Positions 31,717-43,553 of a DNA stretch of 64,000 bases are shown one piece after another. The stretch is taken from positions 127,605,641 to 127,669,640 of the forward strand of contig NC_061862.1 of the NCBI RefSeq assembly GCF_907164915.1. The letters run 5' to 3'. Every line of letters starts with the position of its first letter. The first letter of the stretch is position 1. Both the position numbers and the translations under genes were made by a program. A model generated the notes under the pieces. It ran no database searches. It was not told where the DNA came from and saw only the letters and a list, made by a program, of their open reading frames with translations. The DNA comes from Impatiens glandulifera (Eukaryota; Streptophyta; Magnoliopsida; Ericales; Balsaminaceae).

Positions 31717-33089
31717 TGTTAGGATCAGTGACAATTATAGAGAAGTGGGATATTAATATAGTTGACAACTTAAGACTCTTTCAATTAGATTTTAATCCTG
31801 TTAGAGATTAAGAATCTGTTTCTATTCTTCACAAATCTTCGCAAGCTCTTGAACGACTTCAAGTGAAGAAATGCTTGCTCGATTTGAAGCGGAAGATAAA
31901 CGATTTAACGATGCGGAAAATAAATAATACACGGAGTTTTATGAATGTTCAGAGATAAAACATATACCCCTTCTCTATTTCCAGAAGGTTAATACTAAAA
32001 GACTTTGATTCATATAGACACTACACAAACCCAGTCAGATACACATGACTTAGCAACTACCTATTTCTGAACATCTAACTAGCACTTTGTTGAATAGGCA
32101 AATCCTTTTCAACTCACAATACTGAAATTTCATACAGAAATAACAGTAGGTGAATTACAAAATAGACTTAGAGCTCATAGCACTTTAGCAGTTCGTAATT
32201 CGTGTGATTGTTCAAAGAAGCGAGAGATTCGCCGTTGTACTCTAATCACCTTTTATATTGAAGACTCATCAACGGGAATCTTCCTGTTGGATACATGTCA
32301 GAATTCCATTGGACATTCTCTAAGTTTAAGGTAACGTACATAAGAATATATTCGTTGGATCGTGGCATACCGGATTGTACTAGAGAATATTCGCTGGAAC
32401 GTGGTGTACTGAATAGTATAAGAGTTGGGTTGGAGGAATATTTGAGTACGTGGCAGATAAGCAGTTATAGCGTGTTAAGTTATCTTGGAAGACGAATGAT
32501 ATCAAACACTATTGATTGCTAAGAAGATGAGCTAAATAGATAAGCGGACACTTCTTTAGATAGCTGCTGAAACAAAACATCTACTCACTTCTTTAGACTA
32601 CATGTATGTATAAGCTAGATGTATGCTTGTATACTTCTTCAGACTACACATCTGATGAAGTTAGATGTCTGTTCGTGCACTTCTTCAGACTACACATCCG
32701 ATGTTAGACGTTTGCTCGCGCACTTTTTCAAGCTGCACGTTTGTAGAATCTAGACGTCTGCTCACATACTTCTTCAGACTTCACGTCTAATGAAGTTAGA
32801 CATCTGCTCACGCACTTCTTCAGACTACACATCTAATGAAGTTAGACGTCTGTTCGCTCACTTCTTCAAACTTCACGTCTAATAAAGTGAGACGTCTGAT
32901 AGAAGGAAGACATCTTCAGACGTTCCTACGTAAAGACAATTTACACAACTTAGTTTTGTTCAGAAAATTTCATTAAAACTATATTGTATTGATTAAACTT
33001 ATTGACGTAAGTTTATTAAAACATTTTTCCTTAATTAATTATTTCTCTTTTAATTAATTTTCCTTTTTCTTATTTAACTTAATCTAACA
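31717..33089 (-). repeat. Solo LTR of Copia family beta
   Basis: Both termini are intact: TGTTAGATTAAG at 33089 (minus strand) and GATCCTAACA ending at 31717. It matches the LTR at 45875-47405 in opposite orientation. No polypurine tract, primer site or coding sequence flanks it, as expected after recombination between two LTRs. Flanks CCGAG and TTGAG match at three of five bases, so any target duplication has decayed. Confidence 0.8.
32575..32925. repeat. Hairpin repeats in U3 of the solo beta LTR
   Basis: Six or seven units of about 50 bp built on CTTCTTCAGAC...GTCTAATGAAG and GTTAGACGTCTG, several with the palindrome AGACGTCT. Confidence 0.85.
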
Positions 33090-33104
33090 TTGAGAATTCA
33101 TAAA

Positions 33105-33290
33105 CCTGGGACTAAGGGACTTAGCCTAGAGCTAACCCGAGACCGTTAGGTTTATACACCTTGACCAAGAAACTTATCCCAGAGCTAACCTAGGACCAAT
33201 TGGTTTATACACCTAAATTGGTAATCTCAGACAAGGACCGAGAGTCCATAGCACCTAGACCGGGGGTCTCTAGACCCCAAACGATTTTCA
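33105..33290. repeat. GGACCGAG-type repeats, right part
   Basis: CCTGGGACTAAGGGACTTAG, CTAACCCGAGACC, GACCGAGAGTCC and related units continue the array seen at 31490-31716. Confidence 0.55.
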
Positions 33291-33920
33291 AAAGTTAACT
33301 TTATAAGTAGAGACCATTTTTAAAACGGGTATGGAGAATGGAGCGTGAAAAACTCTTTTCCAAATATTACCAAACTATGAACTAAAAGAAAACTTTAGTC
33401 AATACGTTTATACAAGTATGTCAACTTTTATTGATTTTTAAAAATCAATTGGGGACTCTGTTTCAAAATAAGTAATATTTTAAATTAATTATGTTTAATT
33501 AATTTAAGATAAATTATTTCTAAAAAATTAAATTGTGATTTGATTAACATAAATTCCCAAATTATTTAAAATTGAACCCCGATATTAATTATTTTTTAAT
33601 TATTAATAAATTTCGAAAGTAGTTAGGAATAATTTTAAAATCTTTTAAAAATAATGTTTTATTTTAAAAATAAAGTCTTGACACGTAACTCGATGTTGAA
33701 ATTTCAACAATCTCGAGCTTTTCACATAAATTGAAATAAAGGGTGTTTCCGGGGGTTATAATCATATTTATACAAAGGTGATTTAATAATGTTTTTATGA
33801 TTTAAACTGAACTATTTATTTATTTCCTATTTTACCTGATTTTGAGATTAGTGCTACTTGTTACTCGTGTCACCATGTAAAATCAAGTATATTTGAACTC
33901 ATGTTAATTTGCTAAGAAAA

Positions 33921-34706
33921 TGTTAGGAAGTCTCATCTAAACTAAAAAAAAATAAAAATACGATCTTATAAAGAAATCAAATAAACTATAATATACTTAT
34001 AACCAAAATCACTAAATTAAGAGCTTCATTTGAGGTAATTGCTTGTCACTTATAACAGATTCATCGTTTTCATCTTGTGATGGAGTTTATCGTAGATAAT
34101 TGTATTTAATGGTTTAATTAATTGAGTAGTGATTCAACACTATAATCACAACTCAACGAACTTGTCGGTACGTAAATTACTATTACCGGTCTGAATGAAC
34201 AATTTTAATTAAAGAAGTTCAATAAATAAAAAATGATAACATTTTTTTAAAAATCACAAAAATAAAAGAATTTGAAAAAGAGAGAGTATTAATTTTTTTT
34301 GTAAAGTACGTGGTATTTTAGAATTACCGAAAAATCAAACATATATAGAAGGATAGACTTAAAGAAAAAACTATTAATCTTCACAATAAAAATTATTTTC
34401 AATTCCCACAAATAATACAAAATAAAATCCAAATTTCAAATGTAAAATTCGATATAATTCAACTACATTAAGTGCATTGAGTAACTTTAATGCATTTGAC
34501 ATTCTAACGATAAAGATTTTTAAAGACCATTTTTAAGTATTGTGTGGATTCAATTTCAAATATTCAACAAAACACTCTATTTTGTTATGTATTTCCAATA
34601 TGGAAAAAATCACTACTTTTGATTTTATTTTGAGACATACCGATTATTTTGTATTTTCATTTACATTAATATAATGGAAGTCAATTATATATTATTAATT
34701 CCAACA
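33921..34706 (-). repeat. LTR of an old Copia element
   Basis: On the minus strand it starts TGTTGGAATTAATAAT at 34706, directly after ATGTAGGAGAT, the polypurine-type motif common before Copia LTRs. A matching end TTCCTAACA lies at 33921. The end repeats agree, but the left limit is less certain. Confidence 0.6.
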
Positions 34707-36349
34707 ATCTCCTACATGAATGAAAATTGAAAGAATAACATGGTAATATGTTCAACGGTTGAATCTTACCTATGATAAGTAGGTGTTACTCTTTGAACTT
34801 TCCCTTATGAAAGTATATAAATTTTTATTCGCTCATTAGTAAACTCGATGTCTTACACTATTTTTATTTTGTATAAATAATTACACACTTTCACATATAA
34901 TCTTCCTGATAAATGTCAAGATATCATGGTTGTGTCCGTTTTGGTAATGAAACACATGCCTCATTTTGTGAGAGGGTCTAGAATTGAGCTAATCAATTCC
35001 TTAAAAGCGACCACATTTCTCACTAACATAGGTAAAGAGTCAATAAAAGCGATGTGCTTATCCTTGTCAAAATATTTATTATTTCATTATAAGATTAATC
35101 CCTCACAATAATCTTAGAAGTTAATACAACTAGGTTGTCCTATTGAACATAGTTCTTAGGATCTCTAGTTTACATATGTTGAATTATTCATCATATTAAC
35201 TTTAATAGACTTATGTCTTAAAAGACTTTCAAACTAACTCTCTATTCAATAATTTGGCTAGTAAATCCGCAATGTTATCTTTGATTTTTTTAATGATAGA
35301 AACTAGCATGACCCACACATCTATGACCTTCATTTTAACTTAAGGCGTTTTATGTTAGATTCGAATTCACGACATTTGGCCTTTTAAGAATTACATTTTC
35401 AACTTGAGCTACCTTAGTGTGTTATAATATTATATTTGACCTCACATAATAAAATGTGAGAACACTATTAGAGAGTATAGTCTAATGATATATGTCTAAG
35501 ATGTGTATGTGTAGACTTACTATTGACTTTAAACTTGTCCAATTACAAATTTGTATTACATAATTATAAATCTTTTATACATACTTATATAATCTTTAAA
35601 TACATCTTCTAATAAAAATATAGTTAATCGTACATGTTTAACATTAAACTGTTTTTATGAAAATATATTGATTCACTTGCTAACTAGTACATAAAATGTA
35701 ATTGAACTATTATGTATTCGTATAAACAATTACATATTTTCTTAAAAGTTGCTATTCAACACATGTCAAAAATTTATGAATTTAGATTTATCGTTAATGT
35801 ATAATCATAATTTTCTTAGAATATTTCCACACATATAGTTCCATTTCAAGTGCAACATATTCACTTGTAGATTTAAAGTCGTCAATATATAATAGCATCA
35901 ACATATCGTTTGATAACAACATGATATCTCGTGTACTATAAATCACATCGTTAGATAATTTAATCATTTTGTTTTGTAATTCTCAATGATAAAAACATCG
36001 TATACAAAAATATACGTAATTAAATAACAACTTTATTACCTTCAAGATATTGACTTCAATCCACTTAAAATTATAGTATGATCAAATTTTAATACCAATA
36101 TTATAAAACTTGTTATAACTTTAAATATTTTTATTATTCTATTGCATAAAATATTTTTGAAGACATTAGTTCTACAGATTTATATGAAAATAATGAAATG
36201 GAAAATGTGTTTCTTGATTTCAAACCTTCAAGTTTGAAAGATCGAATTGAACACCAACTACATAAATATAAATAAGATTTTTTTTGTTATGTTGTATCTC
36301 TTTGTTAAGTTGCACAATTTTAACTTTCTAGAGAACATATTTCTCTAAC
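34707..36349 (-). pseudogene. Decayed Copia RNase H region
   Basis: Minus-strand translation gives TSEYVALEMELYVW (about 35900-35850), like the Copia S.AEAEYVAL....KE..W motif, and IKDNIADLLAKLLNRELV (about 35300-35235), like the C-terminal KDNIADPLTKGLNRELV. Everything else is degraded. Orientation agrees with the LTR at 34706. The 5' remainder may lie beyond alpha-2, but 44194-44490 shows no recognisable pol. Confidence 0.65.
35310..35412 (-). repeat. tRNA-derived SINE-like fragment
   Basis: The minus strand reads GGTAGCTCAAGTTG (A-box-like) and, about 35 bp on, GTGAATTCGAATCTAAC (B-box-like), the spacing of a tRNA-derived pol III promoter. It sits inside the old Copia RNase H remnant. No poly(A) or target duplication identified. 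Confidence 0.45.
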
Positions 36350-36354
36350 AATAG

Positions 36355-38051
36355 TGATAGGATCGACTTGATCAATAGAGACAGGGGTCTGGTGATTGAT
36401 GAAGGCTTATGAAAAACTGTTTGAAAGAATCTTGTAAGGGATTTAATCACTTTCTATTCTACGCAAACCCTTGTAAACACTTGAAACAAAATTAGGTGCG
36501 GAAATGTTTACTTAGGTTTGAAGCTTAAGATGAAGAATGAGAGGATGATAGAAATGAAAAGACACAGCAGTTTGTTTATGGATGTTCGGAGAAAACTCTC
36601 CTACGTCACCCCTTCTTCCAACCACCGGAAGGATTCACTATAATATGATTAGAATCAAATACAGTTTGCACACACTTAGCTCACTGTTGAAAAGAACACA
36701 CTCTATTCAACTTACAAAATGAAGAATATCACTCAACTAAAGGATGCTTTTGATTCTAACTCTTTCTTGATTAACACACAGTATACTCAGGAAAGTAGCT
36801 AACAATTTCAAAGTTCAAAAGATTAATTTCCCTCTCTTGATTCAGGCTTGTTCGCTCTAAGTTCTCTCTATTCTTCCGTTGTCCTTAAGAATCTTTAAAT
36901 ATGAACAGGTACCAACGGTCGAATCTTCATAATGATACGTAGCACTCTTCCATTGGAATGCCTCCATAGTACACAACAGACTCTGAATACAAGGATCGTG
37001 GCCGTACACAACAGGTAGTGCGCCGAATATTCTGCAGAGATATACCTGTAAAATAAGTAGTGAGAATGATATTCGCTTACGTGTCATTAGTTAATTGGTT
37101 GCATCTTGCTGTCGTACTGATCTTCACTAGAAAGTAGAGTAGGAATAGCGTACAGCTATATACCACATGGGTAGGCGGGTTCTAGCTTCAAGCAATCTGC
37201 TTAAACATGGAATTAGTCGTATTTTAATTAGACGACCTCGTCTAATGAAATCAAGCGTCCCCGTCTAATAACAGAATCCATTTGACCACCTAGTCTAATG
37301 GGATTAGACTTACGTCTAATTACAATCACTTTAGACTAATTAAAAGGAGTTAGACTGCACGTCTAATTACGGTTCTACTTCAGACTAGTCTGAAGGAGTT
37401 AGACTACACGTCTAACTTTCACAATTCATTAAACTACACGTCTAACTCCACGAGTTAGACTGCACGTCTAATTACGGATTCATTAGACTGCACGTCTAAT
37501 TACAGATCCATTAGACTGCACGTCTAACTCCACGAGTTAGACTGCACATCTAATTACGAATCCATTAGACTGCACGTCTAATTACGGATCCATTAGACTG
37601 CACGTCTAACTCCAGGAGTTAGACTGCACGTCTAATTACTAATCCATTAGACTGCACGTCCAACTCCACGAGTTAGACTGCACGTCTAATTACGAATTCA
37701 TTATACTGCACGTCTAATTACGGTATTACTTCAGGCTAGTCTGAAGGAGTTAGACTGCACGTCTAACTTTCACAATTCATTAGAATGCACGTCTAACTCT
37801 GCGAGTTAGACTACACGTCTAATTACTAATTCATTAGACTGCACGTCTAACTCCACGAGTTAGACTGCACGTCTAATACCATGCATCTAATACCAAATCG
37901 GTCTAATGAGCCTCATTAGAACCAAGTCTTATAAAATCTGATTTCGATACACATGCATCAAAAACAGTTAGACGCATATATAATCCATTCATCATTAAAA
38001 TTTCAATAGTCAAACTATTTCAACACTTAGTCAAAATAATTTGACCCAACA
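36355..38051 (-). repeat. 3' LTR of Copia alpha-2
   Basis: 1697 bp, starting TGTTGGGTC at 38051 and ending GATCCTATCA at 36355. The downstream half (36361-37220) matches the alpha-1 LTR; the U3 array is larger. Confidence 0.92.
37225..37905. repeat. Hairpin minisatellite in U3 of alpha-2
   Basis: About 22 units of 26-28 bp on the core TTAGACTGCACGTCTAA, with alternating spacers (TTACGGATCCA and CTCCACGAG). The loop is TGCAC rather than alpha-1's TGGCAC. Nearly every unit has CACGTC. Confidence 0.94.
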
Positions 38052-38065
38052 ATTTCCCCCTTTTT
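38052..38065 (-). other. Polypurine tract of alpha-2
   Basis: The minus strand reads ATAAAAAGGGGGAAAT immediately before the LTR start. Confidence 0.85.
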
Positions 38066-38353
38066 ATGATGATATTGAAAACCTCCATATATGACAGCTT
38101 AAATATTTATCATATAAATAAACTCTTGTTTATCCACAGCATGCATCATTCAGAAAATTAACTTCATAAACACAAAATACCATTAAAAGGTAAAGCAAAT
38201 ATTCAAGAATGTTTATAGAGGAAACAAACAAAACATTTTCCAAAAATATCATAAAAAGTTCAAAAGAAAAACAACATCAACAGAACTTTTCTTCCTCTTC
38301 TTTTTCTTCTTCTTCTTCCCTTTATCATTTTTCTGGAAAGGATAGTCTTAAAC

Positions 38354-39120
38354 CTAAGAAGTCTCTAAGACCGCGGTTAGAGGAGGGTTGAAGACATCTC
38401 TTTTCCTTTTCTTACACTTGAGCCTCTTCACCCTAAGAACATATTCAACAACCTTTTGGTTGTTCAGGGTTTTGGAAGGAAGATGATAACTTTTATCGGG
38501 TTCATTGAGAAGGAAGCAAAGGAAAGCGCCAAGAGGACCGTCAAATTCAAAGATAGTCTTCCGGGCGCAGATCATTCTAACAAGGTTTCCGAAGAGGAAG
38601 CTTGTCCAGTTGACGTGCACACCTCTATTGATAGCCACCATAATCTCAAAAACCTTAGTACAATACTTGTAAGAAGATTCTTTGGAGAAAATAGATTTTG
38701 AGATGATGTCGCTACGAAGAGAAATTCATCTTTCAGGTAGCTTTTCTTCCCGTGAATGTCCATATGGGGAGAATTAGACAATAATTTCATCATTGTGAAC
38801 ATAATTTCAAGAGGAGAGGGTGAAAACTCATGAATACTTACATTGGGAAATTGGAAGAACATACCGAACAAACTTTCAGAGATACAGATCATCTTGCCCA
38901 TAACAATCCCAACAATAATTTTGTCTTGATAGAAACCGACTGTTTCGAAGAATTCACGAACCAACTATTCGTGATAGATAGGATGAGGGGTGAGGAACTT
39001 TCTCAGCCCGGAGGATTTCAATGACTCAAACATTTTGTGCATTCCAAGAGATTTCAATGTGGATATAGATCTGAAATCCACTTGAAGAGATTTCGGAGAG
39101 AAGGAAGAAATTTTGACTAG
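38354..39120 (-). pseudogene. Extra 3' ORF of Copia alpha-2, broken
   Basis: Begins near 39120 (SPKSLQVDFRSIS, MFESLKSSGL), has a TAG before REFFETVGFYQDKIIV (38964), runs to about 38640, then shifts frame to NWTSFLFGNLVRMI and a basic tail KRLKCKKRKRD ending at 38354. It aligns with alpha-1 at 2110-1446 across both blocks. Function unknown. The stop and frameshift differ from those in alpha-1, so the common ancestor was probably intact. Confidence 0.72.
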
Positions 39121-39376
39121 GTGAACAAGAACTAGACGATTCAAATTCTAGAGAGAGACACGAATTTTGAAGTACTCATCCATTTGAGTAATATCACACA
39201 TTAAATATTAAAAACCTATAATTTAGTTAATATGCAATGATCATATCTACAGTCAAAAATTCAGAAATCTGTTTCCAAGGGACGCAACATTTAATATTAA
39301 TCATGAAAACGCACAGTTAATACTAAACGTACAGACTAAAGTTAACAGAAATTTTAGTCATTCTTTATGTATTTAG

Positions 39377-39430
39377 AGACATGTGTCTTCAATCCTTTTG
39401 AGGAATGACTTATTTGATTTTTGGCGGGAA
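39377..39430. promoter_or_regulatory. Conserved G-box-like and E2F-like pair upstream of the alpha-2 3' ORF
   Basis: GACATGTGTC (39377-39386) stands where alpha-1 has GACACGTGTC, and TTTTTGGCGGGAA (39418-39430) repeats the alpha-1 E2F-like site. The surrounding TTTTAGTCATTCTTT is also kept. No clear TATA box here. Confidence 0.45.
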
Positions 39431-39752
39431 TAAGTACATGAGCAGATACGTAATCAAAAGACAGTTGTCCGAATGGCTAGAAGATGAAAGGTCCAATTAC
39501 ACGAGTAGTTAGACGTTTATTCTCTTTTTCACATTTTCAACTTCTATTTGGAAATCCGTCTATTAGACGTATACGTCTAATTATGCAGGAACACCACGTG
39601 CACCATGTGTGTCTGTTTAGACGTGAGCAACCACTTGCTCATGATGTAAGAACGTCTAACGTCTATTAAATGTATGTGTCTAACCACAAAAGTTAACAAA
39701 CCAAGACAAATATTCCAAAGGAAGATTAAACTGCTAGAGTAGACGTACGTCT

Positions 39753-40075
39753 AAGTATTTAAAATTGAAACTGGAATCCTTCGGATACCACAATCCCACA
39801 TTTTGAGTTCCCTTTAAGTATTTAAGATTACGTTTAGCAACAGTAAAGTGAGAAAGTTTAGGATTAGCCTGAAATCTACCACAAACTCCAACGACAAACT
39901 GAATGTCTGGCCTGCTAGTAGTCACATATAGTAAGGATCCGATGAGTCCTCTTTATGCTGTTACATCGACACTTTAGCCACCTTCATCTTTATCTAGTTT
40001 ACTAGAGGAGCTCATTGGAGTAGCTGCAGCAGAACAATTCTCCATTTCAAACTTCCTTAGCAGTTCTGTAGTGTA
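39753..40075 (-). pseudogene. RNase H of alpha-2, N-terminal part only
   Basis: SMSSSSKLDKDEGG-like start, RGLIGSLLYVTTSRPDIQF, AKRNLKYLKGTQNVGLWY, then an abrupt stop at SSFNF (about 39753), fused to the TTAGACGTACGTCTA-rich spacer. The catalytic Asp motif and everything after it are deleted. Confidence 0.85.
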
Positions 40076-40141
40076 TTTGGCCTGATTGATGAGGGTCCCT
40101 TCTTCTAACTGACGGACTTGAAGCCCAATGAAAAATGTTAA

Positions 40142-40735
40142 TTATCCCATCATGCTCATTTCAAATATGTCATGCATCAACTTAGAAAATTTCTCACATA
40201 GTTTGGGGTTAGTTGAATCGAAAATAATGTCTTTAACATATATTTGAACAAGTAGAATGTGAGAGTCTTTAGTGAATCTAAACAAAGTTTTATCCACAGT
40301 TCCAATAACAAAATCATTATTAAACAAAAATTCAGTTAAAGTGTCATACCAAGCTCTAGGAGCTTGTTTCAGACCATACAGTGCTTTATCAAGCTTATAA
40401 ACATGATTAGGTAACACATGATCTACAAACCCAGGGGGTTGCTCAATATATACTTCTTCACTCAATTTCCCATTTAAAAATTCACTTTTCACATCCATTT
40501 GAAAGACCTTAAAGTTCTTAAATGATGCATATGCTAGGAAGATTCTAATTGCCTCAAGTCTTGCTATAGGTGCAAAAGACTCATCAAAACCGATACCCTC
40601 CTCCTGTCTGTATCCTTGAGCAACTAAATGAGCTTTGTTTCTAATGACTAAACCATATTCACTAGGCTTGTTTCTAAAGACTCATCTTGTTCCTATAACT
40701 GACTTATCAGTTGGTTTAGGGGTAAGATGCCACAC
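40142..40735 (-). pseudogene. Reverse transcriptase of alpha-2
   Basis: [35 protein letters not shown], and an active-site box YVKD in place of YVDD: the first catalytic Asp is replaced by Lys. The upstream part (40500-40735) has VIGTR then a stop and [19 protein letters not shown]. Dead enzyme. Confidence 0.9.
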
Positions 40736-40739
40736 TTTA

Positions 40740-42110
40740 TTTCTCACAAATTGGTTTAACTCCTCCTGCATAGCATTGATCCAATCTGGATCAACTAAAG
40801 CTTCACCAATTTTCTTGGGTTCAATTTTAGAAATAAATGCAGCATTGGCCATTTCATCCATCAGTTGACATCTTGTCCTTCGAGGAGAGAAGGGAATTCC
40901 GATAATCAATTCTAGTGGATGATTTCTGTTCTATCTGAAGTTGGATCCAAGGGGGTTGGTCATCTGAATGGGTGACTCCGCGACGTCTAAAATCTCAACA
41001 TCTTGTTGAACAGGAGTTTGTACGTCTGGTTGAACCTCAACCGGATCAGCCACTGGATCAGACAAGGCAATCCGCTTGTCCAAAGTTTAATCTTCTTCAC
41101 TCACAGACTCAAGACTTGTCGCTTTTAGTCTGTCAGCAAGATCAATGGATTCAATGGAATTGATCTCAATAGGCTCATCAAAAACTACATGGAGGGATTC
41201 CTCAACTGTCTGTGTTCTTTTGTTGTATACTCTATAAGTCTTGCTTACTGACGAATATCCCAACATGAATCCCTCATTTGCTTTAACATCAAAAGCGGTC
41301 AGATAAACCTTTCCATTGTTATGAATAAAACATTTAAACCCAAATATCTTAAAATAAGAAACTGTGGGAATTCTCTCATAATACTTCACAGGGAGTTTTA
41401 TAAAAACGTTTGTTGATTATTGACAGATTTTGTGTATAGCAAGCAGTGCTTATGGCTTCTGCCCAGAACATCTAAGGCACGTCTGATTTAGCTAGGAGAT
41501 ATCTCCCGCTTCCTTTAGAGTCCTCACTCTTCTCTCAGCAATGTCGTTTTGCTGTGGAGTTCTGGTGCTAAACAACTCGTGACTAATTCCAGTCTCCTCG
41601 AGATAAGATGATAGGTATCTGTTAGTGAACTCATTTCCCTTATCACTTATAATACATGCAATATTCAATGATTCTGATTCTGAATTCTTTTAATTATTCT
41701 AATCAAGTTTTCAGCAGTTTTATCCTTTGATGGAAAAAATACAACCCATGTAAATTGAGAAAAATCATCAATAACAATTAGGGAAAATCTTATTACTCCT
41801 AAACTTTTTACAGGAATTGGACCAAACAGATCCATATGTAACAGTTCTAGGCAACGGCTGGATTGAAATTTCCCTTTACTTTTGAACGATGATCTGCCTT
41901 GTTTACCTAACTGGCAAGCAGGACATACCTTGTCCTTAGCAAACTGTAATTTAGGTAATCCAATAACTAAGTTGTTTGAACATATATTGTTAATGGTTTT
42001 GAAATTCAGATGATTTAACCTTTTATGTCATAACCATTTTTGGTCATTTTTGGCAATCATGCACATAGGATCAGAAGATACTTTTTTCCAATTCATTTTG
42101 TATGAGTTTC
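40740..42110 (-). pseudogene. Integrase and linker of alpha-2
   Basis: Zinc region with HKRLNHLNFKTINNI and CPACQLGKQ (both Cys kept; a stop replaces the residue before HKRL), core with LHMDLFGPIPVKSL and SDKGNEFTNR (the shift near 41690 lies between them), then TPQQNDIAER. The C-terminal part 41389-41087 keeps FGFKCFIHNNGK and LGYSSVSKTYRVYN, and the linker to RT is at 40909-40740. Several stops and shifts. Confidence 0.85.
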
Positions 42111-42114
42111 CTAC

Positions 42115-42450
42115 TCTACTACCTGTTAACAAAGTATTTCCGTCTTGGTCTTTAACTAGACATGCATGAGTTTGAAAATCTACTGACAAACCATTATCGC
42201 ATAACTAACAAATATTGATCAAGTTATAGCACAGATTGTCTACAAGTAGCACGTCATTAATGCTTAGGTTACCATGGATAATCTTACCCTTACCCATGGT
42301 CTTACCATTCTTGTTGTCACCAAAAGTAATCTTAGGTCCAGAGCAATCTGCTATATCAGTAAGAAGCCTTCTGTTTCCTGTCATATGCCTGAAACATCCG
42401 CTATCAAGATACCATACATATTCCTCCAGCCTATCGTTTATTTGTACCTA
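42115..42450 (-). pseudogene. Protease region of alpha-2
   Basis: EEYVWYLDSGCFRHMTGNRR, then ITFGDN and GKGKIIHGNLSINDVLLVDN. The catalytic DSG is present, with Phe where alpha-1 has Ser (DSGCFRH). A stop follows NLINIC. Confidence 0.83.
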
Positions 42451-42611
42451 CATAGATAAATATTTACAATCTTTTGGTACCACTTTTAATTGGGTCCTCG
42501 GTCAATTAGTCCCTTAGGAATCCATATTTAAGTTATTCTAATTGATTTCCCATTTTGTGTTGTGATTAATGCGTATGTTTTTGACTTAGCAGACGACTTT
42601 CTGCTAGCCAC

Positions 42612-43553
42612 TCATCCCTTAGCTTTTGAAGAAGACTTTCTTTTAAAACTCATTGACTTTGAGTCAGGTTTTAGATTGCCAGACTTGTTGACTGCTTCTA
42701 ACTTATTTTTCATCCAACTAACAGTCGGCGGAACATAAGTTATTTCATTTTTGAAACCTACTTCTTCGTGAATAGGATCAGATTCATTATTAGTCAAACT
42801 CCATTTAACAAAGCTTATTGACTTAAGCTTGTCATTTATTGAGTTTGACATTTTGCAGGACAGGTTAGGGTCATTGCTGTCAAATCCTAGACCGGATCTA
42901 GATCCAGCAGGTTTTAACATACTGATCTGATGTTTGACAGCATCTCCAGACCTTGTCCATGCACTGACAACATAGTTTAACCTCTTGTTTTCAGATGAAA
43001 GAATTTGAATCTGTTCTCTGAGCATATCATTCTCAGATAAGATCTCTACTATGTTTTCGTCAAAAATATTTGATTCAGATTCTTTGTTAGAAGAAAGAAA
43101 AATTGATTCATATTTTACTTTCATTTCGTAAAAAGAGTCAGTTAACTTTTTGTACTCAATGACCATTTCATTGAGTGCACTAGTTAACTCTTCTTTTATA
43201 AATTCTGGGGTAGAGACATCGTTTACCTTGGATTGTTCATCTTTCATCATACATGTAACAACTTCAGTCTCTCTTTCAGCAGTAGACTCCTTTGAGTCGC
43301 TATTAGCCCATTTGGATTTGTTTTCAACACACATCAAAACTTTCTGATCCTTCTTTGCTTGAACATTTCTACCATAGATATGAGTAAGCTTATCCCATAT
43401 CTCTTTAGCAGATGAACAGGACTTGATTTCATAGAAAACGTTCATGTTGATCGATTGATACAAAATGTTCCTAGCAACATTATCCAAGTTGTTGGTCATC
43501 TTGTCTTCAGTAGTCCACTGCACATCTAACTTTCTCTTTCCATTAGACTGCAC
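42612..43553 (-). pseudogene. Gag of alpha-2, fused to LTR repeats and lacking the zinc knuckle
   Basis: The long open frame (313 codons) looks intact, but its first residues (MQSNGK) come from the U3 hairpin array; the true gag N-terminus is deleted. It then has WTTEDKMTNNLDNVARNILY, AKEIWDKLTHIYG, and jumps to KVLMCVENKSKWA without the rest of UBN2 or a CCHC knuckle, as in alpha-1. A coiled-coil-like stretch and Lys/Ser-rich tail follow. Confidence 0.85.

Larger units (their letters stand above)
28053..33760 (+). repeat. Probable Gypsy (Tekay-like) LTR, interrupted
   Basis: Starts TGTAACAACCGAAATCAAGA and ends GTGTTTCCGGGGGTTATA, an imperfect TGTAAC/GTTATA inverted pair as in large Gypsy LTRs. 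The sequence before it (27965-28052, with AAGAGGGGAG) is shared with 15730-15820 and looks like internal 3' sequence with a polypurine tract. It contains a solo Copia LTR (31717-33089). Remaining length is about 4.3 kb, long for one LTR, so further insertions are likely. No coding domain found. Confidence 0.4.

Noticed and set aside
37225..37905. CRISPR-like array of regularly spaced palindromic repeats
   Set aside because: Spacers are repeats of two sequences rather than unique, units lie in LTRs, and the genome is eukaryotic.
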